The notes beneath the pieces are model-generated. The model had not been told where the DNA came from and did no database searches. It saw only the letters and a list, made by a program, of their open reading frames with translations. A stretch of 64,000 bases of DNA from the NCBI GenBank assembly GCA_039808985.1, contig JBDHUC010000001.1, forward strand, positions 62,001 through 126,000. Direction: 5' to 3'. Of the stretch, positions 44,432-52,187 are shown in pieces (within the stretch, counting starts at the first letter, position 1; each line of letters begins with the position of its first letter). A program made the translations under genes and the position numbers. The DNA comes from SXRF01 sp039808985. GTDB lineage: Bacteria; Pseudomonadota; Alphaproteobacteria; Rickettsiales; SXRF01.

Positions 44432-45332
44432 TTATAATGCTCACGCTATAAATGTCATCAGGCGGGGTAAATAATGCGAATGCCAGTTTTATGGCAACAG
44501 CCAGAACAATTACCGCAAGCAGGGCGCGCAGCCAGTCAGCGGGTAGTTTATCGCCAACCCTTATTCCTATCTGCACGCCAAAAACTGAGCCGGTAATAAG
44601 CAGGAGGGCGAGCAGGAGATCGACAGTCTGTGTAGTTATAGATTGCAGCAGGGTTACATTTGCGGTGATAAAAATAATCTGCAGCAGCGATGTGCCAATA
44701 ACAATGTTGGTTGGCATACCAAGCAGGTATATCATGGCCGGGACAAGGAAAAACCCTCCGCCAACCCCCATGAGCGACACCATTATACCTACAAAGAATC
44801 CTATTACTACCGGCATTATGATGCTTATATTAAGCTTTGAGCGCGGGAACTCTCTACGAAGTGGCAGCCTTTGCGCCAACGGCTGTTTAGGGTTGGCGAC
44901 TATTTTTTTAGGCAGTTTCATAACCGAGCGTATGCTTTCTGCCGCCATCATAGCGCCTATGGTTCCAAGAAAAGTTACGTATGCAACTGATATTATCAGG
45001 TCTATATGCCCAAGCTGCTTTAACCAGCGGAACATCATAACCCCAAGAGTTGAGCCAACCATGCCTCCCGCCAGCAAATATCCACCCATTTTCAGGTCAA
45101 CATTTTTCCTGCGCCAATGGGCTATTACGCCCGAAAGAGAGGAAGCGATTATCTGGTTGGCAACGGTAGACACCGAAATACTTGGCGGAACACCTATAAA
45201 AATAAGCAGCGGTGTCATAAGGAATCCACCGCCGACACCAAATAATCCTGACAGGACACCGGTAAGCCCCCCAAGACCAAGTATCAGGAAAATATTTACC
45301 GATATTTCGGCAATAGGCAGGTAGATATTCAT
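44424..45332 (-). CDS. TauE/SafE family sulfite/organosulfonate exporter
   Basis: Integral membrane exporter-family protein of 302 residues with two repeated halves, each beginning with the family motif: LSGLFGVGGGFLMTPLLI near the N-terminus and MVSLMGVGGGFFLVPAMI near the middle. About eight membrane helices. Relatives export sulfite, sulfoacetate or similar anions; the substrate here is not known. It is coupled to the TIGR02186 gene. Confidence 0.9.
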   Translation of the reverse strand: MNIYLPIAEISVNIFLILGLGGLTGVLSGLFGVGGGFLMTPLLIFIGVPPSISVSTVANQIIASSLSGVIAHWRRKNVDLKMGGYLLAGGMVGSTLGVMMFRWLKQLGHIDLIISVAYVTFLGTIGAMMAAESIRSVMKLPKKIVANPKQPLAQRLPLRREFPRSKLNISIIMPVVIGFFVGIMVSLMGVGGGFFLVPAMIYLLGMPTNIVIGTSLLQIIFITANVTLLQSITTQTVDLLLALLLITGSVFGVQIGIRVGDKLPADWLRALLAVIVLAVAIKLAFALFTPPDDIYSVSIIND

Positions 45333-45340
45333 TATTTATT

Positions 45341-45940
45341 TTACCTGCTGATAAAATTTCCCATATAGCTGCGCATATTCGATTCCAGCTTATCATTTAG
45401 CATTTTCATCATATCCTGGACCATCTGTAAATAGGCTGATTTGCGGTAGTTCACGCTTGCATTTTCCGGTATGGTAATGCTCCTGGTTATAACTACTGAG
45501 GTATCAGCAAGCGACATAGGCTGGTCGCCATATATCCGCATTTCCACTTCCAGGCGGCCATCATATCTTTTATCCTGATCATTGGTGAACAGGCCAGTAA
45601 GGCCTTTCGTTTTTGGCAGGTCTGTTGATTTTACTGCAGCGTCTTTAATTGTAACCTGCAGTATTTTGTCATGGCCGGTTGCATGCAAACGATCTTTTAC
45701 CCAGAGAGCCATGGCATCAGCCGGTGAATATGGCATTAAATGCTCCACATTAGGAGCAGCAAAAGGTGATTTATATTCCTCTATCAAATCTATTCTTGCA
45801 ACATCAACATTAATTGGGGCGTATTGGCTGAAGTTGATTGGCTGCTGGTTTATAGGAGGAGTAGGGGAAGAGCAGGCCGCAACTGCAAAAAATATTAAAG
45901 TTATAAAGAAGGCTTTTTCCCTGGCAAATATTTTATACAT
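45341..45940 (-). CDS. Hypothetical lipoprotein
   Basis: Predicted lipoprotein of 199 residues. The start is ATG 45940 because GGAGAG lies directly upstream; the frame opens five codons earlier. The signal peptide ends in the lipobox AVAAC. The mature protein is a mixed alpha/beta domain with VEMRIYGD and a C-terminal amphipathic helix (MVQDMMKMLNDKLESNM). I recognise no named family. It follows the GT2 gene by 23 bp and precedes the TauE gene by 8 bp. Confidence 0.7.
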   Translation of the reverse strand: MYKIFAREKAFFITLIFFAVAACSSPTPPINQQPINFSQYAPINVDVARIDLIEEYKSPFAAPNVEHLMPYSPADAMALWVKDRLHATGHDKILQVTIKDAAVKSTDLPKTKGLTGLFTNDQDKRYDGRLEVEMRIYGDQPMSLADTSVVITRSITIPENASVNYRKSAYLQMVQDMMKMLNDKLESNMRSYMGNFISR

Positions 45941-45963
45941 TTTTCTCTCCATCATTTAAAATT

Positions 45964-46947
45964 CTATTTCTGGGTAAGAATAGAAGGGTATTCAGTGCGC
46001 CCACCACGGATTTCTTCGGCAAAATAAAGGGGGCGATTTTTGCTTTCACGAAGTATACGGCTTATATATTCCGAGATAACGGCAAGAAAAGCAAACAGCA
46101 GGCAGAACAGCATATTTATAAGTACTACCAGCGATGTCCAGCCATTGGCAATTGCTGTTGTGTTGCCCATTATTATCTTATAACCGATAACATAAGCGGT
46201 AAGTAATAAAGCAAACGCGGAAACAGCAAGGCTCATAAGCGATATATAACGTAGCGGCTTATCGGAAAATGATATTATCGCGTCAAGCGCAGCCTGTATC
46301 AGGCGCGGGTAATTATACTTTGTATAACCGGCAAAACGCGGCTCGCGCTCGTACAATACCGTTGCATTGCGGAACCCGACATAGGCATATATCATTTTCA
46401 TGTAGCGCACATTATCTTTAACGCTTGTAACCGCATCCACTACCTTGCGGCGCATGACACGGTAATCACCAACCGTATCTGGTATGCTAAGCCCGGTCAT
46501 ATGCGTTGCAATCCTGTAAAATAATTTGGATGTCGATTTTTTTATCCAGGTTTCTTTACGGCGCATGGTGTGTTGCGCAGACACTATATCAAAACCATCA
46601 TCAAGTTTTTTTACCAGTGAAGGTATAAGTGATGGCGGATCCTGCAAATCAGAATCCAGCATTACTACAACTTCGCCGTTGGAATGCTCAAGACCCGCTG
46701 TTACCGCAGCCTCTTTGCCGAAATTACGGGAAAAACGGATGAGGCGGATATTAGAGTTTTTACGCTGGTATTCCGCAATTCTTTCAACTGTCGAATCTTT
46801 AGAGCCATCATCTACCAGCAATAATTCATAGTTATGGAAATTCTCTTCCAATACCTCAACGGTACGAGTTATGAATTCGCCTATGGCTTCTTCTTCATTA
46901 TAACATGGCGCTACAACCGAAAGCATTGTGTCTTTGTGAATTGTCAT
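45964..46947 (-). CDS. Family 2 glycosyltransferase (DPM/GtrB type)
   Basis: Polyprenyl-phosphate glycosyltransferase of 327 residues. The GT-A domain has VAPCYNEEEAI, LLVDDGSKDST, FGKEAAVTAGLEH and the metal-binding MLDSDLQDPP. Two C-terminal membrane helices (about 240–305) anchor it. This family moves a sugar from UDP/GDP to undecaprenyl or dolichyl phosphate at the cytoplasmic face for surface glycans. The sugar cannot be deduced. Confidence 0.9.
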   Translation of the reverse strand: MTIHKDTMLSVVAPCYNEEEAIGEFITRTVEVLEENFHNYELLLVDDGSKDSTVERIAEYQRKNSNIRLIRFSRNFGKEAAVTAGLEHSNGEVVVMLDSDLQDPPSLIPSLVKKLDDGFDIVSAQHTMRRKETWIKKSTSKLFYRIATHMTGLSIPDTVGDYRVMRRKVVDAVTSVKDNVRYMKMIYAYVGFRNATVLYEREPRFAGYTKYNYPRLIQAALDAIISFSDKPLRYISLMSLAVSAFALLLTAYVIGYKIIMGNTTAIANGWTSLVVLINMLFCLLFAFLAVISEYISRILRESKNRPLYFAEEIRGGRTEYPSILTQK

Positions 46948-46959
46948 CTTTTTATCCGA

Positions 46960-47703
46960 TTATTTGAGTATTACTGGTTGTACTGGGGCTGAAATCTGCT
47001 GTGTTGGCGCCTTTTTTTCCGGCGTATCCTTTATAGCCGGTTCCATAGGTTGTTGCGCATGCTGGTCAGATGGCGCGTTTAATATTACAGGCGGTTTTTT
47101 AAACAATGAATATTGCACTTCATCGCCAGCGTTTATTGACAGTCCAGCACAAGCGCCACCCTTTAGAAACAGGAATGCAAGCACAGGTGAGCTTGGATAT
47201 ATATCTTCTTCAAGCTCTGAAAGCAGGATATTTGGTACTATCTGTATTATTTTTCCCTGTTTATCTATGAATAATATGTCAACAGGCGCATATTGGTTGG
47301 AGCGTATTATAGGCTTTATATCCGGCTTTCCAAATGCCATCATGATACCTGATTTTTCCGAATAGCTGCTTAAGTTAAACCATCCGTTTTGCCTGTAAAG
47401 GGACATGGCATCACGCACTTCAACATCAATTACTATTCCAGTATCCACTACAGGAGCTGGTTCCGGCTCCGGTTCTTTTACCGGTTGTATATTATCCTTG
47501 TCAGGAAGAGGGGTTGGTTTAGGCACAGGCCTTTGCAGCGATTTCCGCACTATAAGTATATTGGTTCGCGTATAATCTATCGGGCTATTACTATCACCAT
47601 ATAATATGCCGCTTTTATTATTAGCTTTTTTTGCAGCAAAAGAATCTGTGCTGAATATTAAGCCAAGAACGGTAGTAAGAATTATAATAAAAACATATTT
47701 CAT
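46960..47703 (-). CDS. Diverged DUF192-like exported protein with proline-rich flanks
   Basis: Secreted protein of 247 residues with a signal peptide (ending SFAAK) and a Pro/Glu/Lys-rich linker with many PEP/PKP steps (about 58–90). A domain at about 110–205 matches DUF192 in the next gene (APVDILFIDKQGKIIQIVPN versus IPLDMLFIDSKGKVVYIEHD), and a Pro/Gln-rich tail follows. It overlaps the canonical DUF192 gene by 4 bp (ATGA). The proline linkers suggest spanning of the periplasm. Confidence 0.72.
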   Translation of the reverse strand: MKYVFIIILTTVLGLIFSTDSFAAKKANNKSGILYGDSNSPIDYTRTNILIVRKSLQRPVPKPTPLPDKDNIQPVKEPEPEPAPVVDTGIVIDVEVRDAMSLYRQNGWFNLSSYSEKSGIMMAFGKPDIKPIIRSNQYAPVDILFIDKQGKIIQIVPNILLSELEEDIYPSSPVLAFLFLKGGACAGLSINAGDEVQYSLFKKPPVILNAPSDQHAQQPMEPAIKDTPEKKAPTQQISAPVQPVILK

Positions 47704-48170
47704 TGTTTAAATGCCTTATAAATAATTTCGCTGCCCACTAAAATATTCTTCTTTTTGGCCAGTCCGCCTTGTATTTCCATTACCGCTTTTACTGACATGC
47801 CTCCCGCATCTATATTATCAAGCGACTCTGGTTTTGCATCATGCTCTATATAAACAACCTTTCCCTTGCTGTCGATAAACAGCATATCTAGTGGAATCAA
47901 TGTGTTTTTCATCCACATATTAATGATTTGCTGGTTGTCAAATACAAATAACATTGCTTTATTTTCGCTAATTTCCTTGCGGAACATAAGACCATGCTCC
48001 TGCTGCCTAGGCTCTAATGCAAGCTCTGTATCAAAAGGCAGGTTGCCTTGTGCGGTGCGAATAACAACCTTCTCAACGCTAAACCTGACATCTTCATCTG
48101 CAATAATGGAAGAGGCATAAAACCCTAAGAAAACCGCCATTATTGCCAAATAAATATATTTTTTTCTCAT
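47700..48170 (-). CDS. DUF192 family protein
   Basis: Small exported protein of 156 residues with an N-terminal membrane/signal segment (about 5–24) and a DUF192 domain: RQQEHGLMFRKEI, MLFVFDNQQIINMWMKNTLIPLDMLFID, and GGLAKKKNILVGSEI near the end. The function of DUF192 is not established. It is coupled to the diverged paralogue downstream. A TGTTACA heptamer at 48185–48191 is 15 bp before the start. Confidence 0.87.
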   Translation of the reverse strand: MRKKYIYLAIMAVFLGFYASSIIADEDVRFSVEKVVIRTAQGNLPFDTELALEPRQQEHGLMFRKEISENKAMLFVFDNQQIINMWMKNTLIPLDMLFIDSKGKVVYIEHDAKPESLDNIDAGGMSVKAVMEIQGGLAKKKNILVGSEIIYKAFKQ

Positions 48171-48217
48171 GGTTTTTACAGGTTTGTTACAGTTTTATGA
48201 AATTTGACTTAATAGTG

Positions 48218-48246
48218 TGGATATTATGCTGAAAATTAGATATAAT
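48218..48246 (+). promoter_or_regulatory. Sigma-70-like promoter of the W-repeat gene
   Basis: TGGATA (48218–48223) and a perfect TATAAT (48241–48246) are separated by 17 bp, and are 32 bp before the start codon of the 237-residue protein. The -35 box matches the consensus at four of six positions. Confidence 0.55.
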
Positions 48247-48278
48247 ACAAGAATAAGAGTATATAAAGGGATTAAATT

Positions 48279-48992
48279 ATGAGCCGTAATTTTATCGGGC
48301 AGCGCTCAGCAGGCAGTTCTAATATCACGCTTAGAGTTATCCGCAATACCCTTAGAAAAGGCGGCAGGATAAATGAAGACACGTTCCGTAAAATAGTCCG
48401 TGGCAAGCTGGACGAGGCTCGTGCCAACATGGGCAAAAAGGGATATAACGCTTCTATGTTCGGCTCGATAGGCGGGAATAAAAGGCGTTCTAAAAAAGCT
48501 GAAGAAACGATCGAGAAGGTGAACAGGCTGCGCGAGGAAAGGGCTGTTAAAAAGGCCAATAAGGAAGTTGTAATTGTTCCAAGGCGCTTCATAAACGGCA
48601 AGATAGACGAGAAGGGCCGAATCAAGGATATAACCGGAAACGTGGTTGCGAAAGTTAACCTGAAAAACGGGGCGATGACGGATATAAATGGTCAGTATTT
48701 CGGTGTTTACATTTCTAAAAACCAGGGTGTTGTTAATAAGATTGAAGCTCAAATTGACAAAGTAAGCCCTTACTATATCGGTCAGCGTACCGCGTTACTT
48801 AAAGCAAAAGAACTAAAAGAAAAATTACTGGAATCTGTTTCACTTGACGTATGGAGCCGTACCCCGGTTGACGCCTGGGGAAGGCCAAAAGATACGGACG
48901 TCTGGGGCAGGCCAAAAACTGACATCTGGGGCAGGACGCAAAGCGATATGTGGGGCAACCAGCAGCTTGATATGTGGGGCAACCAGCTCTAA
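48279..48992 (+). CDS. Hypothetical protein with C-terminal tryptophan octapeptide repeats
   Basis: Unrecognised basic protein of 237 residues. The N-terminal two thirds is Lys/Arg-rich with a helical segment (about 30–100). A short beta domain follows (IDEKGRIKDITGNVVAKV, then AMTDINGQYFGVYI). Residues 190–237 hold six imperfect 7–9-residue repeats with the pattern D-x-W-G-[RN] (DVWSRTPV, DAWGRPKDT, DVWGRPKT, DIWGRTQS, DMWGNQQL, DMWGNQL). No signal peptide or membrane segment is seen. Its own promoter lies upstream. It converges with the SDR gene, overlapping by 4 bp. Confidence 0.72.
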   Translation: MSRNFIGQRSAGSSNITLRVIRNTLRKGGRINEDTFRKIVRGKLDEARANMGKKGYNASMFGSIGGNKRRSKKAEETIEKVNRLREERAVKKANKEVVIVPRRFINGKIDEKGRIKDITGNVVAKVNLKNGAMTDINGQYFGVYISKNQGVVNKIEAQIDKVSPYYIGQRTALLKAKELKEKLLESVSLDVWSRTPVDAWGRPKDTDVWGRPKTDIWGRTQSDMWGNQQLDMWGNQL

Positions 48993-49747
48993 GCCTTGCG
49001 CGCAACCGCAAATGCTGAAAAAGCCTGCTGCGTTGGCATTATTTCCACACGGTTTATATTTACATGCGCTGGCCTGCTTATAGTCCATAATATAGTTTCA
49101 GCTATGTCATTTGCGGTCAGGGGTTGCATCCCGGAATATACGCCTGCTGCCTTGCTTTTATCGCCTGAGAAACGGACAATTGAAAATTCGGTTTCGGCCA
49201 TGCCTGGCTCGATATTCGTTACCCTGATATTTTTGCCTATAAGATCTGCGCGTAAGTTAAGCGAGAATTGAGTTACAAAAGCTTTTGTGGCACCGTAAAC
49301 GTTGCCGCCGGGATATGGGTATGTCCCTGCAATCGAACTTAAGTTGATTATATGACCGTTATCGCGCTCTATCATGCCAGGCAGCAGGGCATGAGTGCAA
49401 TTTATAACCCCCGTGATATTGGTTTGCACCATGCGCTCTAAATCAGTTTCTTCCTGTCTGTCAAATGGCGACAGGCCAAGCGCCAGGCCAGCATTATTCA
49501 CCAGTATATCAACTTTCGAAAATTCCTCAGGAAGCCCGGCAATAGCCTTTTTTACTGCGGCATTGTCCCCAACATCGAGCCTTATCCCAAAAACACTGTC
49601 AGGAATTTCACTTTTCAATTCGTCCAGGCGTTCCTGTCTTCTGCCACAGGCGATTATTTTTGCACCGTTATGGGCAAATAATTTTACGCAGGCCAGGCCA
49701 AAACCAGCGGTTGCGCCTGTAATGAATATGGTTTTATGTTTGAGCAT
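48989..49747 (-). CDS. Short-chain dehydrogenase/reductase (YdfG-like)
   Basis: NADP-dependent oxidoreductase of 252 residues. It has the cofactor motif TGATAGFG (about 10–17), NNAGLALG, the catalytic serine in NLSSIAG and YxxxK in VYGATKAFV. The stretch FDRQEETDLERMVQTNITG and the GMAETEFS motif are typical of the YdfG/serine or 3-hydroxyacid dehydrogenase subgroup. The substrate is not certain. Confidence 0.9.
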   Translation of the reverse strand: MLKHKTIFITGATAGFGLACVKLFAHNGAKIIACGRRQERLDELKSEIPDSVFGIRLDVGDNAAVKKAIAGLPEEFSKVDILVNNAGLALGLSPFDRQEETDLERMVQTNITGVINCTHALLPGMIERDNGHIINLSSIAGTYPYPGGNVYGATKAFVTQFSLNLRADLIGKNIRVTNIEPGMAETEFSIVRFSGDKSKAAGVYSGMQPLTANDIAETILWTISRPAHVNINRVEIMPTQQAFSAFAVARKA

Positions 49748-49750
49748 TGG

Positions 49751-49839
49751 ATTAGCTACGGAATACCAGTTACTAGTTGCGAGTAAATATAATATAAACT
49801 AAAAAACTGGCAACTAGTAACTAGTAACCAGTAGCTAAA
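49751..49839. repeat. Inverted repeat built from ACTAGTA heptamers
   Basis: The 94 bp between the divergent SDR and ccmC genes is largely an imperfect inverted repeat. The left arm (49751–49780) contains TTAGCTAC and CAGTTACTAGTTGC; the right arm (49810–49839) is its complement with the 7 bp unit ACTAGTA twice. It overlaps any promoter for both genes and ends 2 bp before the ccmC start codon. Confidence 0.65.
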
Positions 49840-49841
49840 TT

Positions 49842-50561
49842 ATGCATCGCTTTGCTAATCCTGCCCAGTTTATCCGTCTTGCCGATAAATGCCTGCCGTG
49901 GCTTGCAGGAATTACCTGCTTTGCAATATGCGTGGGCCTGCTTGAAGCATTATTTGTTTCTCCGCCGGATTATCAGCAGGGTGACAGCGTGCGAATTATG
50001 TATGTGCATGTTCCCGCTGCCATGCTTTCAATGGCTATTTACAGCGCGATGGCCGCTGCATCAGCAAGCTTCCTGGTATGGCGGCATCCACTTGCTGATA
50101 TTGCAGCGCAGGCAAGCGCACCAATCGGGGCCGGATTTACATTAATAACCCTTATAACAGGCTCGCTATGGGGAAAGCCGATGTGGGGAACATGGTGGGT
50201 ATGGGATGCAAGGCTTACCTCAGAGCTTATATTATTTTTCATGTATATAGGGTACATAGCACTCGCCGATAGCTATGCTTTCCAGGAGCGCGGAAAGAAA
50301 ATATGCGCGGTCATGGCGCTTGTCGGGTTTGTCAATATTCCGATCATTCATTTTTCCGTTGAATGGTGGAATACGCTGCACCAGCCAGCAAGCATAATAC
50401 GCAGCGGCGGAATCGCTATTGACAATGCAATGCAGATACCGCTTTTTTCAATGCTTGCGGCCTTTGCCCTGATTTATATCACCCTTCTTATTCTGCGCGT
50501 TAAAACTATGGTTTTACAGCAAAAACTCCGCCGCCTGCAATTTAACGTGAAATCAACGTGA
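49842..50561 (+). CDS. ccmC: Heme exporter/chaperone CcmC
   Basis: Cytochrome c maturation protein that loads heme onto CcmE. The 239-residue protein has six membrane helices, the tryptophan-rich WGTWWVWDARLTSE motif and the flanking periplasmic histidines in MYVHVPAAM and EWWNTLHQP. The rest of the ccm cluster (ccmA, B, E, F, G, H) is not adjacent, as is common in Rickettsiales-like genomes where ccm genes are scattered. Confidence 0.93.
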   Translation: MHRFANPAQFIRLADKCLPWLAGITCFAICVGLLEALFVSPPDYQQGDSVRIMYVHVPAAMLSMAIYSAMAAASASFLVWRHPLADIAAQASAPIGAGFTLITLITGSLWGKPMWGTWWVWDARLTSELILFFMYIGYIALADSYAFQERGKKICAVMALVGFVNIPIIHFSVEWWNTLHQPASIIRSGGIAIDNAMQIPLFSMLAAFALIYITLLILRVKTMVLQQKLRRLQFNVKST

Positions 50562-50670
50562 AATCATAGGGTAACTAAGTCACGCAGAAGTTGAGAAAAA
50601 CACTAGACAAATCTATAATCAGTGACTAGTAATTCCACTTTCCAATATTTAGCATAAATCTGGAGTTGTT

Positions 50671-51009
50671 ATGACCTTCGTTGTTACCGATGCCTGTATA
50701 AAATGCAAGTATACCGATTGCGTGGAAGTGTGCCCGGTAGATTGCTTCTATGAGGGCGAAAACATGCTGGTAATAAACCCTGACGAGTGCATTGATTGTG
50801 GTGTATGCGAACCTGAATGCCCGGCAGAAGCAATCCTCCCTGAATCAGATGAACTTCTTAAGTGGGTGGAAATGAATAGGGAGTATGCTGCCAAGTGGCC
50901 AAACCTTACATCTAAGAAAACTCCACCAGCAGATGCCGATAGTTTTAAAGGCGTAGCCGGTAAATTTGAGCAGTTTTTCAGCCCCAACCCTCCCAAGGGT
51001 GGAAAATAA
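50671..51009 (+). CDS. fdxA: Ferredoxin FdxA (seven-iron type)
   Basis: Electron carrier with [3Fe-4S] and [4Fe-4S] clusters, 112 residues. It has the N-terminal binding set CIKCKYTDCVEVCPVDCF and the second set CIDCGVCEPECPAEAI, followed by the usual C-terminal extension. It lies about 190 bp upstream of carD, a pairing conserved in alphaproteobacteria. Confidence 0.94.
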   Translation: MTFVVTDACIKCKYTDCVEVCPVDCFYEGENMLVINPDECIDCGVCEPECPAEAILPESDELLKWVEMNREYAAKWPNLTSKKTPPADADSFKGVAGKFEQFFSPNPPKGGK

Positions 51010-51199
51010 CTGTATTTATTCTATAATTTAGCGTTTATGGAAAATTTATAATAAATTGTTTCTTTTCCCTTAATTTCATGATATATTAATACACGTTATT
51101 TTGGCTCCGAATCATTTTATAGCGGTTTAGATGCTTTAAATATACTATATATAGTCAAACCATGCAGCTACCTGCATTAACATTGCGTTAGGAACATCT

Positions 51200-52015
51200 A
51201 TGCCACAGAAAAACCTAAAAAAGAAAATTGTTAATACCAAACCAAAAACAACGCAAGCCACTAAAATTCAAGCCAAGCAGGCAGCAACCAAAAAAACGGT
51301 AAAAGGCGCTTCAAAGAGCACTTCCGTTAAGCACACCAGCAAAGTGATAGCTGCTGTTGCTTCATCCAAAAAGCCTGCTGCTAAGGTAGCCCCGGCAAAA
51401 GTTTCAATGCCAGCAAAGCCAACAATTGCTGCAACCCCTGTTGCCAGGCAGGCAGATAAAAAACCTGCCGCCAAGGTAGCTTCCCTGAAAATGCTATATA
51501 AGGTTGGGAATTATGTTGTGTACCCAACACATGGTGTGGGCAAGATAATGGCGGAAGAAACCCAGATGATTGGCGATATTGAATTGCGGATGCTGGTTAT
51601 TTCCTTCGAAAAGGACAAAATGACCCTGCGTGTACCGCTTTCGCGGGCTTCTGCAGCAGGTCTTCGCCCGGTAAGCTCGGCTGAGCAGATGAAGCGGGTA
51701 TTCGTCACACTTAAGAGCCGCGCACGCACCAGCCGTGGGATGTGGAGCCGCCGTGCCCAGGAATATGAAACCAAGATAAATTCCGGCAATATTCATTTCA
51801 TTGCTGAGGTTGTTCGTGATCTTCACCAGAATGTTGATCAATCAGAGCGCTCTTACAGCGAACGCATGATCTATGAATCAGCTCTTGCCCGCCTGGTTGG
51901 CGAACTTGCTGCCTGCGAAGGCACTGATTATAAAACAGCAACTGATAAGCTTATGAAGCTTCTGCGCGCTAAAGTAGCTGCGGCAGCGGCGGAAGCTTTG
52001 AAAGAAGCTGCGTAA
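51200..52015 (+). CDS. carD: CarD-family transcription regulator with histone-H1-like N-terminal tail
   Basis: RNA-polymerase-binding regulator that stabilises promoter open complexes. The CarD/CdnL core starts at about residue 100 (YKVGNYVVYPTHGVGKI, then LRVPLSRA) and continues through the helical DNA-binding domain. The first ~95 residues are an added low-complexity tail rich in Lys, Ala, Thr and Pro, with repeats such as KPAAKVA, resembling histone H1 tails. Alphaproteobacterial CdnL is usually about 170 residues, so 271 is long. A terminator follows. Confidence 0.9.
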   Translation: MPQKNLKKKIVNTKPKTTQATKIQAKQAATKKTVKGASKSTSVKHTSKVIAAVASSKKPAAKVAPAKVSMPAKPTIAATPVARQADKKPAAKVASLKMLYKVGNYVVYPTHGVGKIMAEETQMIGDIELRMLVISFEKDKMTLRVPLSRASAAGLRPVSSAEQMKRVFVTLKSRARTSRGMWSRRAQEYETKINSGNIHFIAEVVRDLHQNVDQSERSYSERMIYESALARLVGELAACEGTDYKTATDKLMKLLRAKVAAAAAEALKEAA

Positions 52016-52022
52016 TTATATA

Positions 52023-52066
52023 ACTTCAAGGTGGACGATTTATTCGTTTGCCTTGAAGTTTTTTTG
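52023..52066 (+). terminator. Rho-independent terminator after carD
   Basis: Arms ACTTCAAGG and CCTTGAAGT (perfect 9 bp stem) around a 19-base loop are followed directly by seven T residues. It lies 8 bp after the carD stop codon. Confidence 0.8.
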
Positions 52067-52077
52067 TATTCAAAGTA

Positions 52078-52176
52078 TTTCAATAATTGGCTAGGCAGCC
52101 GAGGCGAGTAGCACGGAGTGTACGCTTGGTACATGAGTACTACGAGTCCGAAGTATAACAACGCCAATTATTGAAA
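52078..52176. repeat. 99 bp element bounded by perfect 14 bp inverted repeats
   Basis: TTTCAATAATTGGC at 52078–52091 and its exact complement at 52163–52176 bound a GC-richer, non-coding interior with partly repeated motifs (GAGTAGCACGGAG, GAGTACTACGAGTCC). It lies between the carD terminator and aroC and ends 11 bp before the aroC start codon. I found no second copy in the window. Confidence 0.65.
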
Positions 52177-52187
52177 GACAAAGAATA

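Noticed and set aside
44452..45324. A 290-codon open frame on the plus strand, Ser/Pro/Arg-rich.
   Set aside because: It mirrors the TauE/SafE exporter gene; the composition is what antisense of a membrane-protein gene gives.
48844..48990. Short regular DNA repeats that could be taken for a CRISPR array.
   Set aside because: The repeat is in frame, encodes D-x-W-G units of 7–9 residues, and has no constant repeat/spacer structure.
51010..51199. Possible small RNA or riboswitch between fdxA and carD.
   Set aside because: The 190 bp are AT-rich without a stable hairpin or T-run; nothing supports an RNA gene.
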